From assembly GCA_021234535.1 (NCBI GenBank), contig CM037842.1, positions 28,984,189 through 29,048,188 of the forward strand: a DNA stretch of 64,000 nt, read 5' to 3'. Under the pieces are notes generated by a model, which saw only the letters and a list, made by a program, of their open reading frames with translations, did not search any database and was not told the origin of the DNA. This document shows positions 45,233-57,466 of this stretch, piece by piece. Every line of letters begins with the position of its first letter. The stretch's first letter is position 1. The DNA is from Stichopus chloronotus. Taxonomy: Eukaryota > Echinodermata > Holothuroidea > Aspidochirotida > Stichopodidae. A program made the position numbers and the translations under genes.

Positions 45233-45236
45233 GTTT

Positions 45237-45267
<31 letters not shown>

Positions 45268-45360
45268 GTATATATATATATGTATATATATATGTATATA
45301 TATGTATATATATATATATATACATACATATACGTATATATATATATAATATGTAAAATG
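45233..45360. repeat. TA microsatellite
   Basis: Interrupted (TA)n with GTATATATA units, immediately 3' of the Penelope-like remnant. Confidence 0.95.
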
Positions 45361-45775
45361 TATAAAATATAAAAATATATAAAATGCATTAATGCATTAT
45401 ATGTATATATAAAATGCTCGTTAATGATTATATGGGTAACATTCTGCAATGTGCTTACTTATGTTTAGTGTGATAATAGTGGTAGGAAAACCACAACTTA
45501 AAGTTCTGTCATTAGACAGTTGTCATAGACAGTTGTCACAGACAGTTTAAAAGTCTTTACATGTATATTAGGCATTTTACAACTGAGGTGTATTCAGTGG
45601 ACTGGTTTCATTGCATACACATCTCAATAAAAAAGAAAAATCTTGCAGTCGTCATACGTATACCAGAAAAATTGATTGCAAATTGAATATTTGTAACGGG
45701 AACACGAAATGAAAAATAGCACTTAGATTTGCATTTGTATAGTAACATATTTCAAGCAGAACCGCAGGTGGAAGA

Positions 45776-45783
45776 TATAAATA
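45776..45783 (+). promoter_or_regulatory. TATA-like box of array gene 1
   Basis: TATAAATA lies 184 bp upstream of the first array gene's start codon. Its position would give a 5' UTR of roughly 150 nt. No equally clear match precedes the other two copies (TATATAAC at 51822 is a weak candidate). Confidence 0.4.
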
Positions 45784-45959
45784 GTGACTGAAAACCCCAT
45801 TGTCACGGGATTAAATAACTGTTGGAGGCGGTTGAATGTGAATTTGAAAGTGGGATTTATTACAATTTAAAATCAGATAAGGAATATCTTATTGAATAAC
45901 TACAACCAAGGAATTAATTATCTATTATTTTGATCGACGTCCAGAGAGAAGATTTAAGA

Positions 45960-48027
45960 ATGAATTTGTTAGCCTTGAGGTTTCAATGGGCCATAGTTTT
46001 GGTGGTGCTACCAAAGGATTACTCCGACGTCACTACCATGAAAAACATGTACTATGGACATGCAAAGATAAATGCTGCCTTTTACAAGGTGAGACGTGAA
46101 GCCGTCCAAGCTTACCTGGGGAATTATTTTGAAGATTGTCATGGAAGTAAGTCGTATTTGTAAGTCAGTAATATTTAGCGTGTTGTTGGGTATCCACCAC
46201 GAGCATCTTTGAATGGTTGGCCGGGAGCTAGGCAGGACTGGGGACATGTATATCTACTTTCAAAATCAAATCGAGGCCCACAATGGTTCATTTGTAAGGT
46301 AAACTCGAAGTTACTCACTAACGAGTTTTAGTGTGATAGCAAACGTATGCAATTTGGCAAGAAAAATATATGTAGCATTTTGAAACATTTACGTAAGTTA
46401 CACTAACCCTGGTGTTTTAAATGTTGTTTTACTGCAACGTATCAGTACATTCTGTTATCATGATCATGAGGAATACTGTTGAATTTTCTTTATTCTAGGA
46501 TATGAGTAAGAGGATTCAATTGTTGTAATTGGCATTACAACAACTGAAAAATGACAGAACTTGGCCTAATTGTAGAAACAAATAATGAATCCGTTACATG
46601 AACATTCATTCATCATTAGTAGATATAATCAGAAGAGGAAAAAGTATGACATTATTTAATCACTATTGTATTGCATTCATTGGTGTTTATGGTATTAAAG
46701 TGGCTCATTGAGTTGTCTTGTGAAATTCACTAAATTTTTACAGACCTGTGACAGTCGTTTTCTTCACATACTCATGACAAATGATCAAACTAAAAGAAAC
46801 CGCATGTGTCCCATACAAACAAACATTAATGAGTCAGTAAATAACTATTGAAATTAGTTTTTTTTTCAAAATTCGGGACCAGACATTTTTTACAATGGTG
46901 CTAGTTCATATGAACACAGCCCGTACAGGTCAAAGTCAAAAATAAAAAAAAAATTCACAGTTTTCATAGCTGTTAGGAACGTGTATTTGTACCCTTCAAA
47001 ATCCTCACACCCTTATCGATATCAACTCAATGAGCCCCTTAATTTAGTTCTTAATGATGCCTTTATATCTTTCAGAAGGTTTTCTTTTAAATTGTTCCTT
47101 TGGAAAGTCAATGTAAAGAAGAAAAGCAAGCGTGTTTACGTAAGGTTTCTAAAATTGTCGCACGGTTAATGGTTTTAATTTCACTTCCGTTAACTATTTA
47201 TGATTTGTCATTACTGGAAAGTAACAGAAACAGTTGCTATGACAGGTATGTATACATGTCACTCATAATTGTTTTCAGATTCCTTGCTGAAGTTACCAGA
47301 CAGGTATCCAGAAAATATGCTAAACACCAGCTGTGACGGTGCAGTGGCTATTATCATGTACGGAAGCTTCGAGACTGATGCACTTGATGACTTACCTAGT
47401 GACCTTAGACATTTGTATAATACTTCTTTCGAAAAGTTAGAATTTCATCTTGGTTTTCTAGAAAAAGATAACACCACATTTGTGAAAATACCAATGGCCC
47501 AATTCACTGACAGCCCAACGGCAGTGTTTCCACCATTCTTTGGTGAAAAGATCACTTACATCGAAGAGATCGTTCGAGATTCTAATGGTACAGTGATACT
47601 CAGGAACGGAAGTGACGTCATGAAGGTTGCACTTCCAACAAGGCCGTGTTCTGAGGGAGATGATATACCATCTCACACCAAGGAGTGGAAAGACGTAAGA
47701 ACGACTTTGTGGACATTACGTCGAGAAGCTGATTGGTCAATATGTGAACGTTTGAACTGGTCTGGATCAGTCTGCCAAAAGTTGAACCAACATTTGTGTG
47801 GCTTGTCAGGTGTAGGAGGGGACTTCTGTTACAAGTTGAGGGAGGTTAAAGGGAAGAGCAGAAGATGTAAATCATCAATAAGGGTGGAGGAGGTTACAGG
47901 CATCTTCAAGAAAGCAGCTCTTCTCTCTGAGGAGGAATCACTGGAGGCGTTTGATGCCGAGTGGATAGAAGGACATCTTGAAAATGACATAATTTATCCT
48001 TGTTTGAGACAAAACATACTGACTTAA
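45960..48027 (+). CDS. Secreted Cys-rich glycoprotein, array copy 1
   Basis: I do not recognise this family. Two exons, 45960-46146 (donor GTAAGT) and 47279-48027 (acceptor GTTTTCAG), are joined by a phase-1 intron and give 311 residues. MNLLALRFQWAIVLVVLP looks like a signal peptide. Exon 1 then codes a helix-prone segment (YYGHAKINAAFYKVRREAVQ) ending at Cys60. Exon 2 has KLPDRYPENML, a SCDGAVA motif, KLEFHLGFLEKD, QFTDSP, FFGEKITYI, NGTVILRNGSDV and the cysteines PC, SIC, VC, LC, CYKLREV, RC and PC. It ends in FDAEWIEGHLENDI. Nine cysteines are shared with the two downstream paralogues, and there are about six NxS/T sequons. There is no transmembrane helix after the signal peptide, so it is probably secreted. 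The start is chosen because all three paralogues align from Met-Asn-Leu. A role in defence, adhesion or extracellular matrix is possible but unsupported. Confidence 0.85.
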
Positions 48028-50328
48028 AAAGTTGGTTTACTTTCGTTTTGAGGAACTTTAGGTGTGTTAGGAATGTTGGTCTTGATACGTTACGACATTC
48101 TAAGTACTGTTTGTTCTGGTTAGATATACAATAATTGGCATCTCTCTTTCTTCGTTTCTAATTACCTAATACATGCACAAATAAGATAGGGAGACTATGT
48201 TACTGCATGTCACCAATACTTATCTTACATAAAGTCGCCCTACCTACATATCTAATGTAATTTATACGATACTTAGTCAACACAGACGAATAATTACCTT
48301 GGTAAAGATTGATTATTATTTTTTTTTGTAGAATTTAAATATTACAAAAGACAAACAAGGTAGCTGAAAGCAGAAGTATAAAACAAAGTCATTAAGAAAA
48401 TAGAAAATTTGGTTACGTATCAAAACCAAACTGGACATGAGCACTTACTATCTGGCATTTACAACGTTGAAATTAAACTGATCATATGTAGAGTTGAGTT
48501 AGTTGGTTTGAAGGGAGAGGGAGGGGGCAATATTGCATACAAGAGTTGAAGATGTAACCAAAGTCATTGCAAATGACTGACACGAACCAGAAATTAGAAT
48601 ACTGCATATTGCCAAGGGGTATGGAGTAAATTATTAAGTGACTACATTAATCTGGAAGTAGGGAAAACGAAGCCATAATGAAAGAACCTTAAGAAAGATC
48701 AATCCTTTGAAATCGGTTGAAAAATAAAGAAAACAGCAGAGAGAATAAATACTGTTACATATTTCAAACTTACTTGATTTTTAGCACTAGATGTAGAAAG
48801 ACCAGATATGTCAGAAAGCCTTTTGCACAAGAACACTATGCATATGATAGTCGTACAACTTACTAGCACAAAGGTCACTGACATAAACAGTTTGTAAAGT
48901 GTGAATGTGGTAACCTTTGCAAATTATGGTTTTAATACTGTCAGACTAAATCTTTAAAGGGTGTACAAATATGTGTTATGCTTTCAAAAACCCTTGAATA
49001 CGGCTGGCACTGATCATAACATTCCCTGTTTGGTAATTGTGATTAATTTCCGTGATAGGAATTTATATGACCCAGGCTCGTGTGCAGCTTTTTCAGTGGG
49101 GGGTTCGATTTTGCCATAATTGGAACATTTTACAAGACAATTATGACCAACAAATCAAAACTCATTGTATATGTTGCTAACGTAGGCCTGCTATCAAAGA
49201 CTGAGCGGAACTCCAGATCTTGTAGGGGGGTTCGTCCGAATCCCCCCCCCCCCCCGATACAGGCCCGTGGCCGATATATAATTGTCTATTAGGTTCTCGT
49301 TCATGCCATGAAAACAAACGCACAGACTAAGGCAGTCTATTAAAGGCTACCTAACGTTAACGTTCGACAGATTAAGTGCAAATCGATTTAATTTAACCCT
49401 CTGTTCAAGGCTATAAGTGACTTAGGCCTGCAGCGAAGCAGTCTGAGACATACCATACTGCTCTGTCCAAATTCCAACAAATTGCCAGAAAAAAAGTTTC
49501 ACGGTTTTTCTAATCTTTATGCACTTCTCCATGTCATCACATTCTTGATAGACTTTTTACAAGAATTTAGTTTTACAACAGGATGGAATGAGTTGAGAGT
49601 CAAAATGCAAATAATGTTTGCATATACCCAAATATTATATAAACAAATACACGATTTACAAACATTCTAGACAGGGAGACCTGCCTAACGTATCGGTGAA
49701 TGAGCCTATACTTAATACCGTATTGTAATAGGCCACTTAACATTTACATGTGGCACTCTTGAGGAAAAAAAGCGTAATTGCCGATGTTTTCCTCCAATCT
49801 TGTCACATACATGTTTTCTCTGCTATACGAATCTTTTCGCAAAGCTTCAATTTGTTTCAGGCAGTAATTAGCCGTGAAATAAACTGAACGAAAAATATGC
49901 GATCACGTGACCATCTGAAAACGCAACCAAACACAATAATGGACATGCTGCTCATGTCCACCATTTTTTTTATTTTAACCAAAAAACGTCAACAGGTCAT
50001 AAACATAATCGTAGTACATGGGCGTAAACGTACAGCCCACTGATTAACACAACGGACATATTCAATAAACGTATATATAATCTAATATAATCGGGATTGT
50101 AGTGCAAGTATCTTTAAAACGACTTGAACCGTGCTAGTCATTAAGCCGTTTTTGTGTTATAATGGTTGGCTTTGACTATTGCATTTATTTTGACATATTC
50201 ATAGATTAACGTAAATATCAAGACCACCCTATGGGTATCCTGCAGCGACTCTCCTCTATTCAACCAAATAAATCATATCACCATGGTAACTGTTCAAAGA
50301 AGCAGTTTGGTATTAATAACACATCGGT
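48028..50328. other. Intergenic DNA between array copies 1 and 2 (left part)
   Basis: No gene seen. A piece at about 49070-49275 has two GGGGGGTTCG words, a C-run (about 49242-49255) and CCCGTGGCC, which suggests a short transposon fragment. Confidence 0.5.
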
Positions 50329-50640
50329 ATGATACAACTAACAACTACAAAGCAATTCGTTACTGATAACATATCAAACAGTGTTCATTCTTTCAATACC
50401 CGCTGTAAAGATATTTTTCGTCCCCATTTCTCATCCTCATCTATACACCATCGTTCCATATGTTTCAGCGCCCCTGGATTTTGGAATATCTCAATTCAGA
50501 AATTAGATCGAAACGTAGCTTCTAGTGTTTTACGGAAGCGCTTAAAAATATCTTACTAGAACATCCTAATATATAAACATTTTTCTCTTTGCTGCTGTCG
50601 CTTGATAATGATTTGCTACCATTTTTGTAGCTGTTGTAAG
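50329..50640 (+). pseudogene. LINE reverse-transcriptase C-terminal tail remnant
   Basis: The frame 50329-50559 reads HSFNTRCKDIFRPHF, HRSICFSAPGFWNISIQ and VLRKRLKISY then stop. The pattern H-x-Y/F-NTR, R-xx-S-I-x-F-x-x-P-xx-WN-xx and a final basic FKxxLK-like helix is the typical C-terminal tail of non-LTR retrotransposon ORF2. The reverse-transcriptase core is absent, so it is a 5'-truncated copy. Confidence 0.6.
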
Positions 50641-51821
50641 GAAGGGGTGTTACGAGGGGGGTAGATAGAGAGAGACATCAGAATGAGGGGGGTGGAGACA
50701 TAGAGACGTCAGAGAGAGGTCGACTTGATTTCATGATCAAAGTTTCATTCATGGGCCTATTTAAGGGGGGAGGGGGTCGCTCCTTTCCTATTTCAAGGGA
50801 GTTTAAGAATTCTTCAGATATAATTTTCCACAATATCAGGCTTTTGTGTCCAGTTTGTCTACTTGCTATGGCTGGATGTACTCACGCTGAGCCCTCATGA
50901 TTACTTGCATTAATCCCAGATCGTGCACTATCTTACAGTTAATACAAGGTCCAGCGTTGATTAACTTTTTTTTTCAAATCTACCATCAAATAGAGCAACA
51001 TTTTGCATCTAATCCACCCTAGGTTAGCAAAAATTTCCTTGAAGGGTAAGGGACACCGCTTACCTTTGACCCCTCTCCAGGACGGGGATCAGTCACCATC
51101 CTGTCTCCCCCTCCTCCTTCTGCCAAATCTTGGATCCACTTCTGCCATTCTTTGTTGCTCTCATATAAATTATTGATGCTTATGGTGGTGACGACTTGTG
51201 ACTAAATACATCCAAGGAAGTTGTCAAAGAAGAAAGGCGGTACAAAAATATAAAAATAACATCACGGAGTGTTGAGGCGAACTGGGACAGTTGCTTTGTG
51301 GCTGAATGGAATCGAGGCCTTCGCTTGCGCCCTCAAGATTTCTGCAAGCTTCGACCAATGATGAAATCTCCTCGAAAAAGTGAGTGACGTAACTAGTTGT
51401 CAACCAATGGGGTTATCCACACTGAAAACATCCCAGAGTAAATGAATAGAACATCGTCACTAAATAATTCATGAGGGTTTGATGGTTCTAGACATGTTAT
51501 GTATCTCTTTGTTTGAGTCGACCGGAGATGATATAAAAAGTTAATACTTTCTAATTCTTTGACACATCTATTTACACACTCACACGCACACACACATATA
51601 TATATTTATATATATATATATATATATGCACACAACGACAAAACAACAAGACGATGTCGACATGTTAATTACATGGTAGAGTAATTTAATTGATGATATA
51701 AAATTTATTATCATCTGCACTCTTGTGGAAGACAGAGTTAAATATAAATTTTTATCTAATTTCCTCTCTTGTAGGTAAACAGAGTCAAGTAAAACTTACA
51801 CGGGCATGAATATATGTTAAG
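50641..51821. other. Intergenic DNA with low-complexity tracts
   Basis: GA/GGGG-rich stretches at 50640-50780, a C-rich transposon-like stretch at 51050-51120, and an AC/TA microsatellite at about 51585-51626. No gene is seen. Confidence 0.5.
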
Positions 51822-52066
51822 TATATAACGATGTTTCCATTCACTGTAAAGAAGATAAATATGGTAAGACATGCACACTAGACTTTGTGGATAAGGCTCA
51901 ATTTTTCAGTTTGTCTTTTGAGCTTTTAAAAAAGTGCATTTTGTTGGAAGTGTATATGTATTGATTATCGATTCACTTATAGCTCAGTCTATCATCTCCA
52001 CTGAAAATGAACAGAGAGACAGGACTTTACTTCTGCTGACGACAAAGAGAGAGAGAGAGAACATTC

Positions 52067-53777
52067 ATGATGAATCTAGTGTGCGTTCTTAAAGTCTCGT
52101 GCCCGGTGATTTTATTTATCTTGGTATCGAATGTTGATTCTGAATTGATCCGAGATGTTTACTACCATGAAGCGAAGGTCCATGCTGCCTATTACAAAGT
52201 GACACGTGATGCAGCTCAGTCATTCATCACTACCTATTTTGACAGCTGTCACAACAGTAAGAAGAATTTATTGGTCATTTTGATTCTGTTTATTGTCTAG
52301 GTTAGAATATGAAAAAAAAAAATTACGTTAATTTTCTGTAGAAGGTATAGTTTCGACAACCAGAACTCACAACAAAAGATTGTAACTTACATCATTACGT
52401 TAATAATAAATATCCACGTTCAATATCAACGATAAATTTTGTTACATGTGCTTATAATTAGTTTCTAGAGCTATACCATCACTTCACAAGACGGTTGACT
52501 TGAACATTGCTGACTCCGAGATCAGAGAAACATGGCCACTCCTACATGGCCACTCCTACATGGCCACTCCTTGATGACATTGTAAAATGTACTTATAAAT
52601 GGCAACATTTAGTTTATTTCGTCTATACATACACACATACACTATGAAATGTAACAGAGGACCATACAAAACGGACAAATTAGAAAAAAATTAAAGAAGT
52701 ATTAAAAGGAAGAAAACCTAAGCAGCAGGCTTCTTTAGCTTTAAGGGGAATTTTAAGTTTGCTTTTAAAAGTAGCATACGGTAGTTACCGAAAACTAACT
52801 CTTCTGAGTTACCCGGAATGTAGTTACTGTTTCCCGGAGGTTCTTCCCTCAAATTTGAGTGATATGTAATAATAATCATTGCATCAAATAATGGTAGCTA
52901 CAAAATATGTGAAAATGTTCTCTCGTATCATAATAAAGTGAGTTTTGTGGATAGGGTCTGTGTTTCTTTCTTTCATTCATTCATATATATTAATTGCATC
53001 ATTTTTCCGGCAGGTTCTTTCGTAAAAATACCAGATCGCTATCCCGAAAATATGTTGAACTCAGATTGTGACGGTGCAGTTGCTGTCTTGATTTACGGTA
53101 TCTACAAAACAAATGCTTTGGAAGAAGCACCCGCTAATCTTCGAGACTCGTTTAGCACTTCTTATCAACATTTGGAATTTCATCTTGGCTTTCTTGAACG
53201 AGAAAATGATGAAGAAAATTTCTTTCACATTCCAATCAACGTCTTTACCGACAGTCCTCAGACGGTGTTCGGCCCACTATTTGGGGAAAAAGTTACCTAT
53301 ATTGATGCTATTGATCATTACCCCAATGGTACGGTAATGCTTCGAAACGGAAGTGACGTCATGACACTATTGGTATCCGAGCATCCCTGCTTTCAGAAAG
53401 GTAGTATACCACCTCACATAAAAGAAGAGTGGAAAGACGCAAGGTCAAGTTTATGGGCATTAAGTCGAGAACCTGATTGGTCAATTTGTGAAACGTTAAA
53501 CTGGTCTGTTCCTGTCTGTCGAAAATTAAAAGAAAATAATTTGTGTGGCTTAGTCAGGAAAGAATGTGACGTTTGTTACAAGTTGAGGGAGGTCGAAGGA
53601 AAGAGTAGAAGATGTCAATCATCAATAAGGTTGGAGGAGGTAACAGGCATCTTCAGGAATGCATCTCTTATATCTGAGGAGGAACCACTAGAGCCGTTCG
53701 ATGCTGAGTGGATAGAAGGTCATCTTGAAACTGATATTTATCATCCATGTCTATGTGATTCCTCTGACTTAAACTGA
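52067..53777 (+). CDS. Secreted Cys-rich glycoprotein, array copy 2
   Basis: The second paralogue, 317 residues, has exons 52067-52256 (donor GTAAGA) and 53014-53777 (acceptor TTTTCCGGCAG) with the same phase-1 junction. It begins with two Met codons and a hydrophobic signal peptide (VCVLKVSCPVILFILVSNV). Exon 1 carries KVHAAYYKVTRDAAQSFITT and the conserved Cys. Exon 2 has IPDRYPENMLNSDCDGAVAV, HLEFHLGFLERENDEENFFH, NVFTDSPQTVFGPLFGEKVT, NGTVMLRNGSDVM, WSICETLNWSVPVCRKLKEN, CYKLREVEGKSRRC and FDAEWIEGHLETDI. It has an extra Cys before CYK (ECDVC) and an extra one at the C-terminus (PCLCDSS). A GA tract sits just before the ATG. AATAAA at 53992-53997 is a plausible polyadenylation signal. Function unknown. 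Confidence 0.86.
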
Positions 53778-55685
53778 ACTCGTCAATTAAATCAGATACA
53801 AATATACTATTTCTCACATAGAAATATTTCAACAAATTTCGAGCGTATACATCAAATCCTTTTTTGATCCCCTTCTCCTATACCTGTAGCAAGGAGAATT
53901 CATCTCCATTTTTATGCTATAGCTGCTACATAGATTAGATTATTCTGTATGCAAGAGTCAAGATAATTTACCAGACCTCCGAATCATTACAAATAAAACT
54001 GCATTGCATGTCCCAAAGCCAGTGAAGTGAAAGTTGAAGGATGGTCGTTTGTACATTGAAAGGTGTACCTTATATGCAATCAAATAATATTCATTGAGAT
54101 TATCATTAGGAATGAGGGTGATGTAAAGATATCTGGTACTTGGGAATGTATCAGGGGCAGACTTAGGCCGGCCTCTCAAAAAGTTGATTTTTTTTCCCAA
54201 CTTCATATAAAACAGTACAAAGCCCAATCCAATCAGCGCACTAGGCCAATGTGATGTGTCAGTGAAGATTTGCTGATTATTTTCCACCTCAAAATACTAG
54301 TATTTCTCTGAAGAGTTACTTGATTGTGTCACCCAGAATACTAGAACCCTGATAATATTATGGCTCGTATGAAACACAGTAAAACTTAGGCCAACTCCAG
54401 ACATTACCGGGAGTATTACTCTCTTTGGTTACTCATGATCACTATATTGAATTGGATTGCTAACTTCAGACTATTACCAGGGTAACCAGGCCCACAGAAA
54501 ACTTCTTTCTACTTTCAAGAGACTTCATCTATAATTTTCCTCTATCTCACTGGCTTTCGTGCCATATCTCTCAGCACCTTTAGTGTCTTACCGAAAGTCA
54601 TGCAACTGATTTGGATGGAGATTCTGGGTGATCCGAAGAAGAAGTAACTCATACAAGAAAGTATCATTTGGCTATGTGGAACCATTAATCTGAAACCCAT
54701 TCTATGGAGAATTTCAACATTGCGTGACTGCAGTTGACACATATAAAGTGGAAGTAAAACAGAACATACACCTTTGTTACATAATAAATCTGTCACAGAG
54801 ATTTTACTTTCTTGATCGCTTGTTTTCGACCAACTCGGTGGCAGAGACAGTGACACACGGTTTGAAGTATAGCCCATATGACAACACTGGCATCAGTTCC
54901 ACTGTTTTCTCTTACTATTAAACGTTTAAGGTATTAAGTTGTTTTCTATAATATACTCGTGGTATGCATTATCGACCTCTCTGTACCCTCTAATGGCAAC
55001 ATACTCAGAAATAAACGTCAATATAGGTTAAATGTAATATAACACAATTATTTATCTTCCAAATAAAATGAGTAGATATGCTTGCAATATTACTCAATCT
55101 TGTATGAAGGCTCATTTCTTTGTGTGGATGTAATATTATGGACTTTTCACAAAATTATCACGTTGGCATTGCATCTCGACTTGGTTAATTAATCCAATAT
55201 TTCACACTTTATTCATATACATATAACTAACTCTGCTGGTACTGTTCGAATTATAGCAGTAGCTAGTAAATATTTAAATTTTAAATAAAGCGTATTCCTA
55301 AATTAATTTGAAAATTACGGTTACCTGCAGGATTGTTTAATGTTCCTTAATTGTTTTTCTTATTAAAGAGCTAGTAGAGAAGTTGACTATGCGCATATTG
55401 CTAGTCCAGTTATATCGTTGTGGATTCGTAATTGCCAAATGGTTATTTGTCAAAGATAACATAAAAATTCATAGCTGGGAAATCAGTAAAAATATTTGCC
55501 CTAATAATAGGTTATTGCTTAGCAATGCTTAGACAAGTTCCCTGTACCTATCAGTAAGGTGCTTTTGAAATCTAAAAAGCAGTAAATTTCATTTAGAATA
55601 TATTTGAGGTGTGTTTGGCGATATTATGAAGTCAGAAAAGCACTGCATGTTAAACCCCTCATTAATAAAACATAACAAATTCAGA
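53778..55685. other. Intergenic DNA between array copies 2 and 3
   Basis: AT-rich. A possible transposon scrap at 54150-54250 has GGGGCAGACTTAGGCCGGCC. The short frames at 54542-54921 show no recognisable homology. No clear TATA box precedes copy 3. Confidence 0.5.
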
Positions 55686-57466
55686 ATGAATTTGCATATG
55701 CTAAGAACTATATGGACGATGTTTTTAATGGTTTCAACAAACGTTTTGGCCAACGTTGTATTGACGAATATGTACTACGAACACGTGAAAGTCAACGCCG
55801 CGTATTACAAGGTGTCACGTGATGCAGCGCAATCTTTTATAGGAACTTATTTCGATGACAATTGTGGAGGTAGGTGACATTTGAAATATTGTGATTTGAT
55901 TTATACGGAAAATACTTATCTATTGTATACTAGACTTTCATCTCTGGCTTATTGTCTATAGTCAATAATAATTGAAAATGCGTACTGTCATAACTAAGAT
56001 AGAATGGAGCAAAGCTACAGAAGGCTAATTAGTCACCTACTTATAGGTGTTTTTCCTGCAGCCACGAGACAATGGTTTTGTTTCCTTTTGATAAGTGATT
56101 TAAGACTACAGAGGACAGCATACGAGGGAAAGAAAATCATCCCTATATGCCTGCGAAAACAAGTAAAATATTACCATACATCTTGACAGACACTGATGGT
56201 GTTTCTTTAAGAAATGTCTGCTACTTATGCAGCTACTTATGTAGTATCCATACCAAATATTGTATTTACATAACAAAGTGATAGGACGTTGTAACTTAAA
56301 ACTGACTTTTATTCAATATGTAAGTAAACGTAGTCTGAAAGACATCTGTAACTCCTTTCAAACTGAGAGATTACAATTTCCAATGGATTCGGACAAACCA
56401 AGTTACACTGCAAACTGATATATTGTATTACAAGTTTGCACTGAATAATTCCATTATCACCCTACTGCCACTACTATTCCACTGGGTGGTATGTTATATT
56501 GTATTGCCAGCTTTGTGGCATGATACTAACTAGTCTTCTAATTTCAGAGTACTCAAAACTCCGAAAGAGTGATCAAACATTTTAGTATGATTATCAGCTT
56601 TCTTCCTGAACGACTAATCCCTTTTAACATAGACTGTAAACGTAAGTAAAAACACACGATGTAATTTTAACAGGAGTAGTGGATGCGTATAGAAGACATT
56701 TATTCTCTGACTTTCAGATAACGTTTTGAAGTTACCAGATAGCTATCCAGCTAAAATGCTCAACTCAAGTTGTGAAGCTGTTGCCATGTTATTGTACGGT
56801 ACCTATGAAACAGATGCTTTAGCTACCTCACCACTTGAACTACAACGTTCGCTTAACACTTCTTATGAAAAGTTAGAATTTCATCTTGGCTTTCTGGAGA
56901 AAGATGAAACCACTTTCGTGAATATTCCAATTGCCTGTTTTACTGACAGCCCTACAACAGTGTTTGGACCATTCTTTGGCGAGAAAGTCACTTACGTGGA
57001 AACAATTGATCGATACCCAAACGGTACCGTAATCATGAGGAACGGAAGTGACGTTATTAAGATGACCCTACCTAAACATCCGTGCTCTGAAAAAGCCGAG
57101 ATTCCGTCTGATACAGACATCGAGTGGAAAGAGGCAAGGTCGAGCTTATGGACATTGAGGCGAAAAGCCAACTGGTCAATTTGTGAATCATTAAAATGGT
57201 CAGTTCCTGTCTGTCGGAAGTTGAAAAAGAATCTTTGTGGAATATCTCGAGCGGGAGGGGACTTTTGTTACAAGCTACGGGAGATCAAAGGGAAAAGTAA
57301 AAGATGTAAATCAACAATGATGGTCGAGAAGGTTACCGGCATCTTTAGGGAAGCATCTCTTCTGAATCAAGGAGAATCACTAGAGCCGTTTGATGCCGAG
57401 TGGATCGAAGGACATCTTGAAACTGATATTATGTATCCTTGTCTGAACGCTGATAACATCCTATGA
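55686..57466 (+). CDS. Secreted Cys-rich glycoprotein, array copy 3
   Basis: The third paralogue, 310 residues, has exons 55686-55869 (donor GTAGGT) and 56718-57466 (acceptor CTTTCAG) with a phase-1 intron. The frame is open upstream to another Met at 55626, but the signal peptide (MNLHMLRTIWTMFLMVSTNV) and the paralogue alignment favour 55686. Exon 1 ends KVNAAYYKVSRDAAQSFIGT and YFDDNC. Exon 2 has KLPDSYPAKMLNSSCEAVAM, YEKLEFHLGFLEKDETTFVN, CFTDSPTTVFGPFFGEKVTY, NGTVIMRNGSDVI, WSICESLKWSVPVCRKLKKN, GGDFCYKLREIKGKSKRC and FDAEWIEGHLETDI. It has one extra Cys (ACFTDSP). Several NxS/T sequons are present. Function unknown; closest by eye to copies 1 and 2 throughout exon 2. Confidence 0.86.

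Noticed and set aside
54542..54921. Frames between array copies 2 and 3 as a possible fourth family member
   Set aside because: None of the family motifs or the cysteine pattern is present on either strand.
45960..57466. Resemblance of the array proteins to ADP-ribosyl cyclase/CD38 (secreted, Cys-rich, a V-x-M-x-NGS-like string)
   Set aside because: The cyclase signature (TLEDTL-type), the spacing of the cysteines and the order of motifs are missing; the match is too short to support the family.
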